A stretch of DNA of 10,581 nt, taken from positions 1-10,581 of the forward strand of contig CAZRHT010000076.1 of NCBI GenBank assembly GCA_964599895.1. The letters are read 5' to 3'. A model generated the notes under the pieces. The model searched no databases and had not been told where the DNA came from. It saw only the letters and a program-made list of their open reading frames with translations. This stretch comes from UM-FILTER-49-7 sp964599895. GTDB taxonomy: Bacteria; Acidobacteriota; Holophagae; Thermotomaculales; Thermotomaculaceae. Below, in pieces: positions 6,817-10,581 of this stretch. Every line of letters begins with the position of its first letter. Positions within the stretch are counted from its first letter, which is position 1. The position numbers and the translations under genes were made by a program.

Positions 6817-8873
6817 TGAAAAAACTAATTGTTTTTTTGCTGCTTATGACTGTTCCCATTTTTGCTTTCGATGTGGCATCTGTCTTCCATGACAACGTGC
6901 AGATTTTTCAAGATTCTGACAATCCCGGCAACGCGATCAATGGTTTTCAGGACATTGTAAGCGCGTATGACCTGGGTGAAATCAAGGGGGCAGACGCATT
7001 TAATTACTACCTCCAGAGTATGGAATACCTGATTGTTCTGTACTCCAACAAAGGAGACACAAAGACGGTCCATACTTTATTCGAAAAAATTATCCGTTCC
7101 GATCCCGGTCATAAACTCGATAAACTCTTCATTTCACCAAGGATTGTTCAGGATTTTAACAACCAGCGGGATCAGATGGTGGGGTACCTTAAAATCGAAT
7201 GCCCGGTTCCAAACCCGGATGTTTCTGCAGGAACTTTGAAACTGGTTCCCAACTCGAAGGGACTATACGCAACGCTGGCGGGAGATCTTACTCTAAGGAT
7301 TGGAAAAGAAAACTATGAACCTGTGAATCGCAATATTACCGTCTCTGTGGGGAAGACAGTGGATGTCAAAGTGGAACTGATTCGCACTCTGGCTTCGGTA
7401 ACAGTTTTGACTGACCCGACCGGGGTCCAGGTATTTATGGACGGAGTGCTCATGGGTGAGACATCCGGGAGCGTGCCGGTGGATTACGTAAAGGATCATG
7501 GAGACACGATTCGTGAATTGGGGTTGAATCCATCAACTCTATCCAATTATTTCGTGATCAACAGAGTAGAGCCGGGAGATCATGTGCTGGAACTGAAAAA
7601 GGATTGCTACAAAGCGGCTCGGCTGACACTTCCGAAGTTGGAGAAACGGGATTACCAGTTTAAGCCGGTTCAGTTGGAACGCAGTATCGGATATCTCATC
7701 GTGGAAGCTGGTGCCGATGACCAGACCGGTGATCTTTTCGTGGACAGCCGGAGGGTGGGGTCCCTGCCCGTTCGTGACCTGGAAGTCTGTTCCGGGGAAC
7801 ATCTGTTGAAGGTCGCGTTCGAGAACGGTACATTTATCAAGAAATTGAAAGTTGAGGAGGGTGAACACCGCGTTGTAAAAGCTGTCCCGAAACCGACTCT
7901 TCTTTTTGCTGGAATAAAGTCACTGGACAGCAATTTGTCCATAGTCCAACAGGTTAAAAAGAGTCTGGAACAGCAGTTTCAAAAAATTCCGTTTTACAAT
8001 GCTCAGACTGACGATTCCTATATTTCCGCTATTGACGGCTTGCTGAAGGGAGACCGCAAAGTAATTGGAAACATACGGAATGATTATGGCCAGGCTCTGA
8101 TTGTTTTTGGAGTGGAAAAACGAGTTAAGCTAAAGAGATATATAGATATTTACGTGCTGAATACGGAATTGTACCATCAGGAAAAATTCACCTTGGATCC
8201 GGCCAATCCGACATCCGAAGAGCAATTTATCCATGCAATCTCCAACATGCCGAAACTCGTGGAGAATACAGCAGGGATTGCTGTTATCAGGGATCCGGAC
8301 CGTAGCCTTCCGGTTGTAATTTCTTCATCGGTGGAGACTGTCCAGGAGGGAGACATCGTGGCCTCGGTGAACGGAAAAGAATGCGCTGATGAAGCTTCTT
8401 TTTACAAGGCGCTTGTAGTTCCGGAGACAAAATTACAGTTGGAACGGGCCGGTGCCTCTCTGGAAGTCGTGGTTAAAGTGGAAGTCACTCCGGTGGTCAT
8501 GCGTCAGAACCTGAATTCTCTTTCTTATAATTCAGCCTATCTATATTTCTTATCAAAGATTCAATTCCCCGGTACGGATGTCCAGAAGGCGGGTGCTCAG
8601 CTGAATCTGGCCATGTGTAACTTGCGGTTCAGACGGTTCGAGCAGGCGTTCGATACCTTGTCGATGATTCAGTTGCCAGACCGCCCGGGAATTTCTGCAG
8701 GAACCGTACTCTACCTCAAAGGGGTTTGCTACAAAGAAATCGGATCATGGATTGACCTGCAGACTCTTTACAAGAATTATCATTTCAACGAGGGCGCTAC
8801 GGTAATCAACTCCAGGGGTCTCCGGGTCCGTTCGTTAATTGACTTCACATTCGAATACCTTCGCAAGCAATGA
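6816..8873 (+). CDS. Exported multidomain protein: PEGA-like repeats, TolB/CsgG-like segment, PDZ-like segment, helical tail (685 aa)
   Basis: Residues 1-17 are a signal peptide with a likely cut at IFA-F. Residues 19-120 are helical and TPR-like. Three PEGA-like beta units follow: about 122-190, 191-288 (VTVLTDPTGVQVFMDG, with an insertion near 219-248) and 289-357 (DLFVDSRRVGSLPVRDLEV). Residues 360-480 form an alpha/beta stretch with LLFAGIKSL, a helix, then ALIVFGVEKRV and YIDIYVLNTE. This resembles the TolB/CsgG/LpoB-type fold, though I hold that assignment loosely. Residues 495-557 read as a PDZ-like domain (EGDIVASVNGKECADEASFYKAL). Residues 565-685 are helical, with TPR-like pairs near 595-645. 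GAAGGTG (6804-6810) serves as Shine-Dalgarno with five bases to the ATG. It shares the PEGA fold with the kinase two genes upstream and is probably a periplasmic partner in the same assembly. I do not recognise the full architecture. Confidence 0.85.
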   Translation: MKKLIVFLLLMTVPIFAFDVASVFHDNVQIFQDSDNPGNAINGFQDIVSAYDLGEIKGADAFNYYLQSMEYLIVLYSNKGDTKTVHTLFEKIIRSDPGHKLDKLFISPRIVQDFNNQRDQMVGYLKIECPVPNPDVSAGTLKLVPNSKGLYATLAGDLTLRIGKENYEPVNRNITVSVGKTVDVKVELIRTLASVTVLTDPTGVQVFMDGVLMGETSGSVPVDYVKDHGDTIRELGLNPSTLSNYFVINRVEPGDHVLELKKDCYKAARLTLPKLEKRDYQFKPVQLERSIGYLIVEAGADDQTGDLFVDSRRVGSLPVRDLEVCSGEHLLKVAFENGTFIKKLKVEEGEHRVVKAVPKPTLLFAGIKSLDSNLSIVQQVKKSLEQQFQKIPFYNAQTDDSYISAIDGLLKGDRKVIGNIRNDYGQALIVFGVEKRVKLKRYIDIYVLNTELYHQEKFTLDPANPTSEEQFIHAISNMPKLVENTAGIAVIRDPDRSLPVVISSSVETVQEGDIVASVNGKECADEASFYKALVVPETKLQLERAGASLEVVVKVEVTPVVMRQNLNSLSYNSAYLYFLSKIQFPGTDVQKAGAQLNLAMCNLRFRRFEQAFDTLSMIQLPDRPGISAGTVLYLKGVCYKEIGSWIDLQTLYKNYHFNEGATVINSRGLRVRSLIDFTFEYLRKQ

Positions 8874-9532
8874 GAAATGCACTGATCTTATTGATTGAAA
8901 CTCCCGGGTCCACGCTTTCCGAGAATACACTGGGAGTGGACATCCCGCTGGATCTGGCCCGGAATCTCAGTGACTATTTTACAGAATTGTCCATCTCAGA
9001 GCTGTACCCAGTATATGATGCGTATGATTTCTTTCTCCTGAGCTATACCCCTGAGGAGGCAATTCGACTACAGAAACGTATAGGAGATAGCTTCCGTTTC
9101 CTCGCCAGCAGCGGGGAGACACAGTTGCTATTTATCCTCGAGGCGGCATCCAGGCTCGAAGAATATGACCGCGTCATCTTTCTCAAGTCCAATGTGACTG
9201 ACCTTTCTGAGGAGACTCTCATCAGCTTTTTTGAGAGGATGAATGAATTCGATCTTCTGTTCGGTCCGTCGGGCTCGTCATTTTACCTGTTGGGACTTCA
9301 CCGGGACGATCTCGGCCGCGCGGCAGCCCTGAAAGGACTGAGACAGGAGGCAATTGACAATTATGAAGTAGAAAGTACACTGAATGCTTTTCACCTGCCA
9401 CAAAGGCCGGCAGCGGAAACAATCGAAGCGCTGGCTCGATTGCGAGAAGATCTGCCAGCGGAATCCGGATTGGCCCGGAAAATTGACGATACGATTATTC
9501 AGGCTACTGCGGCGGACGGGCTGGGGGAGTGA
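8870..9532 (+). CDS. Divergent DUF2064-like (GT-A fold) protein, probably catalytically degenerate
   Basis: A 220-residue cytoplasmic protein with no signal peptide or membrane segment. Its layout follows the DUF2064/TIGR04282 GT-A glycosyltransferase-like family: an N-terminal strand (ALILLIETPGS, 4-14), the central RVIFLKSNVTDLSEETL (101-117), and FDLLFGPSGSSFYLLGL (127-143). In typical members these last two read roughly GSDCPDL and GPAxDGGYYLIGL. Here GSD is replaced by KSN (106-108) and DGGYYL by SGSSFYL, and the N-terminal K-TRL nucleotide-binding motif is absent. Loss of the metal- and nucleotide-binding acidic residues suggests a non-catalytic or repurposed protein. The start overlaps the preceding stop as ATGA with no good Shine-Dalgarno, so translation is probably coupled. 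Family assignment is by eye from the motif order and could be wrong; the reading frame itself is secure. Confidence 0.72.
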   Translation: MRNALILLIETPGSTLSENTLGVDIPLDLARNLSDYFTELSISELYPVYDAYDFFLLSYTPEEAIRLQKRIGDSFRFLASSGETQLLFILEAASRLEEYDRVIFLKSNVTDLSEETLISFFERMNEFDLLFGPSGSSFYLLGLHRDDLGRAAALKGLRQEAIDNYEVESTLNAFHLPQRPAAETIEALARLREDLPAESGLARKIDDTIIQATAADGLGE

Positions 9533-9652
9533 GTTGGACGTTATAAATGGGCGGTGGCGGTAGAACGGATAAGAAAACTGAATCCCTATTTCAACGTTCT
9601 CTCTTTGCTAAAATTTAAACGTAGACCTAAGCTTGTCCTTTCTGCACACGGG

Positions 9653-9680
9653 TTGACTTATCGGGTATTTCAGAGATAAT
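9653..9680 (+). promoter_or_regulatory. Sigma70-like promoter for the DUF2062 unit, almost abutting the start codon
   Basis: TTGACT (9653-9658, 5 of 6) and GATAAT (9675-9680, 5 of 6) are separated by 16 bases. The expected transcription start is about 9686-9688, only two to four bases before the ATG at 9690. The rest of the 9533-9652 gap shows no gene; only a weak AGAACG/CGTTCT pairing (9562-9567 with 9595-9600) is visible. Confidence 0.58.
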
Positions 9681-9689
9681 GGTCACGGC

Positions 9690-10235
9690 ATGAAGAAGAC
9701 ACTGATGAAATGGCTTGAATCGATAAAGACTGAATTATTTAATCCTTCGCGGACACCGGAGATGAAAGCGTTTTCGGTGGCACTGGGTACTTTCATCGCG
9801 TTCAGTCCCTTTATGGGTTTTCATTTTATTATGGCTTTTACTCTGGCTGCTCTATACAAACCGCTGGACAAGGTTCTGCTTGTTGGTTTCACAATGGTAA
9901 ACAACTGGTGGACCATGGTTCCGATTTACGCCTTTGGGTTGTGGGTTGGCGGGGTGTTGACGGGGGTTTCGGGATTCAGCGTTACCGGGATACAGTGGGA
10001 AATGTTCAGCCTGGGGAACATCTTCAATGGAAGTGCCTTTTCATATATCGGACACACGTTGAGGCCGATGCTGCTTCCTTTTATCGTGGGGAATATGGTA
10101 ACGGCGATTTTTGCTGCTGTTTTGGCTTATTTTGTGGTTCTCTTTCTCCTAAAAAAAAAGAGAAGGGGCATGAAAATATATGAAGAACGCAACATTTCTG
10201 GAATTGAAAACAAATCAAAGGAATCAACTGCTTGA
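9690..10235 (+). CDS. DUF2062 family inner-membrane protein (181 aa)
   Basis: A small integral membrane protein of the DUF2062 family (PF09835), whose function is not established. Visible hallmarks are a short amphipathic N-terminus, then NPSRTPEMKAFSVALGTFIA (18-37) leading into FSPFMGFHF (38-46), and the conserved NNWWTMVPIYAFG turn (71-83). Hydrophobic segments lie at about 28-56, 60-90 and 124-154, followed by a basic cluster KKKRR (155-159) and a polar tail. The length suits the family. The ATG at 9690 is the first possible start in frame: a stop lies at 9654-9656 and there is no alternative initiation codon between. It has no Shine-Dalgarno, so it may be leaderless. Met6 (9705) is the fallback start. 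The polar tail after about residue 160 is encoded partly within the 56-base overlap with the next gene and may be poorly conserved. Confidence 0.9.
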   Translation: MKKTLMKWLESIKTELFNPSRTPEMKAFSVALGTFIAFSPFMGFHFIMAFTLAALYKPLDKVLLVGFTMVNNWWTMVPIYAFGLWVGGVLTGVSGFSVTGIQWEMFSLGNIFNGSAFSYIGHTLRPMLLPFIVGNMVTAIFAAVLAYFVVLFLLKKKRRGMKIYEERNISGIENKSKESTA

Positions 10236-10581
10236 CATCATGCCGCAGATTGGTTCATTTCTTCGGGAACATCAAGCTATGGATGGCGTTCTCGTGATCT
10301 TTGTTCCCCATACCACTGCAGCGGTAACCATCAATGAAAATGCCGATCCTGATGTAAAGAATGACATTCTGTCATATCTGTCTCGATTGGTTCCGGCTGA
10401 TGCCGGATTTCGGCACATGGAAGGAAATTCGGATGCCCATATCAAGAGTTCTCTGGTGTCTCCTTCTCTCAGTATTCTTGTTTCTGGTGGAAAAGTGGTG
10501 TTGGGAACCTGGCAATCAGTTTTTTTCTGCGAATTTGACGGTCCGCGAACCCGGAAGCTCTACCTGAAATTCATTCCAGAC
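10180..10581 (+). CDS. yjbQ: YjbQ/UPF0047 family protein (3' end beyond window)
   Basis: At least 134 residues are present, close to the usual family length of about 130-140, so the stop probably lies just past the edge. The family (PF01894) is a compact metal-binding enzyme fold, reported for YjbQ to have thiamine-phosphate synthase side activity; its main role is unsettled. The signature is clear: FVPHTTAAVTINENADP (41-57, His44), RHMEGNSDAHIKSSL (78-92, His79 and His87), VLGTWQSVFFCEFDGPR (107-123). The three histidines expected to hold the metal are all present. The ATG at 10180 is the only sensible start, because an in-frame TGA lies at 10171-10173. AAGGGG (10163-10168) is a possible Shine-Dalgarno, somewhat distant at 11 bases. 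The gene overlaps the DUF2062 gene by 56 bases in another frame, so the two are probably cotranscribed. Confidence 0.93.
   Translation, partial: MKNATFLELKTNQRNQLLDIMPQIGSFLREHQAMDGVLVIFVPHTTAAVTINENADPDVKNDILSYLSRLVPADAGFRHMEGNSDAHIKSSLVSPSLSILVSGGKVVLGTWQSVFFCEFDGPRTRKLYLKFIPD

Noticed and set aside
7222..8704. 13-base direct repeat TTTCTGCAGGAAC at 7222 and 8692
   Set aside because: Both copies encode the tetrapeptide SAGT in frame, lie in unrelated domains and have unlike flanks; chance similarity is the simplest reading.
8870..9532. Calling the last operon gene a pseudogene
   Set aside because: The frame is uninterrupted, full length for the suspected family, and coupled to its neighbour by ATGA; only the active-site motifs are altered.
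9562..9600. AGAACG/CGTTCT inverted repeat as a terminator of the kinase operon
   Set aside because: Six-base arms with a 27-base loop and no T run; not convincing as an intrinsic terminator.
10361..10567. 68-codon + strand frame inside the YjbQ gene
   Set aside because: It is a frame-shifted reading of the conserved YjbQ sequence, whose signature motifs are intact in frame 1.
1..10581. CRISPR array, tRNA/rRNA, transposase or attachment site
   Set aside because: No spaced repeats, no tRNA-like cloverleaf with conserved T-loop wording, no transposase motifs and no terminal inverted repeats were seen; the window is almost fully coding on one strand.

Overview
The window reads like a chromosomal segment of a Gram-negative (diderm) bacterium. 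It opens with the end of an outer-membrane secretin and is dominated by exported tetratricopeptide (TPR) and PEGA-domain proteins. Base composition is moderate (roughly half GC by eye) and the starts are ATG. All genes lie on the + strand, and several are joined by 1-4 base stop/start overlaps. The lineage cannot be fixed from these genes. A PEGA-bearing Ser/Thr kinase beside giant TPR proteins suits Acidobacteriota, deltaproteobacterial-type lineages or candidate phyla better than Enterobacteria-like groups, but that is inference.

Region 1 (2-3234) holds the C-terminal end of a GspD-type secretin, joined by an ATGA overlap to a 921-residue exported TPR protein. A 253-base gap (3235-3487) follows. 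It has a small hairpin just after the stop codon, a second hairpin, and a good sigma70-like promoter directed at the next gene.

Region 2 (3488-9532) is a tight four-gene operon: a membrane Ser/Thr kinase with an extracytoplasmic PEGA array; an exported TPR plus beta-propeller-like protein; an exported multidomain protein (PEGA-like repeats, a TolB/CsgG-like alpha/beta segment, a PDZ-like segment and a helical tail); and a 220-residue protein that looks like a decayed DUF2064-type GT-A glycosyltransferase. My reading is that it encodes an envelope-sensing or envelope-assembly module, with the kinase coupled to periplasmic scaffold proteins that share its PEGA fold. I cannot name this as a described system.

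Region 3 (9533-10581) is a second transcription unit. It has its own promoter almost on top of the start codon, a DUF2062 membrane protein, and a YjbQ/UPF0047 family gene that overlaps it by 56 bases and runs off the window end. No RNA genes, mobile elements, CRISPR arrays or long repeats were seen.
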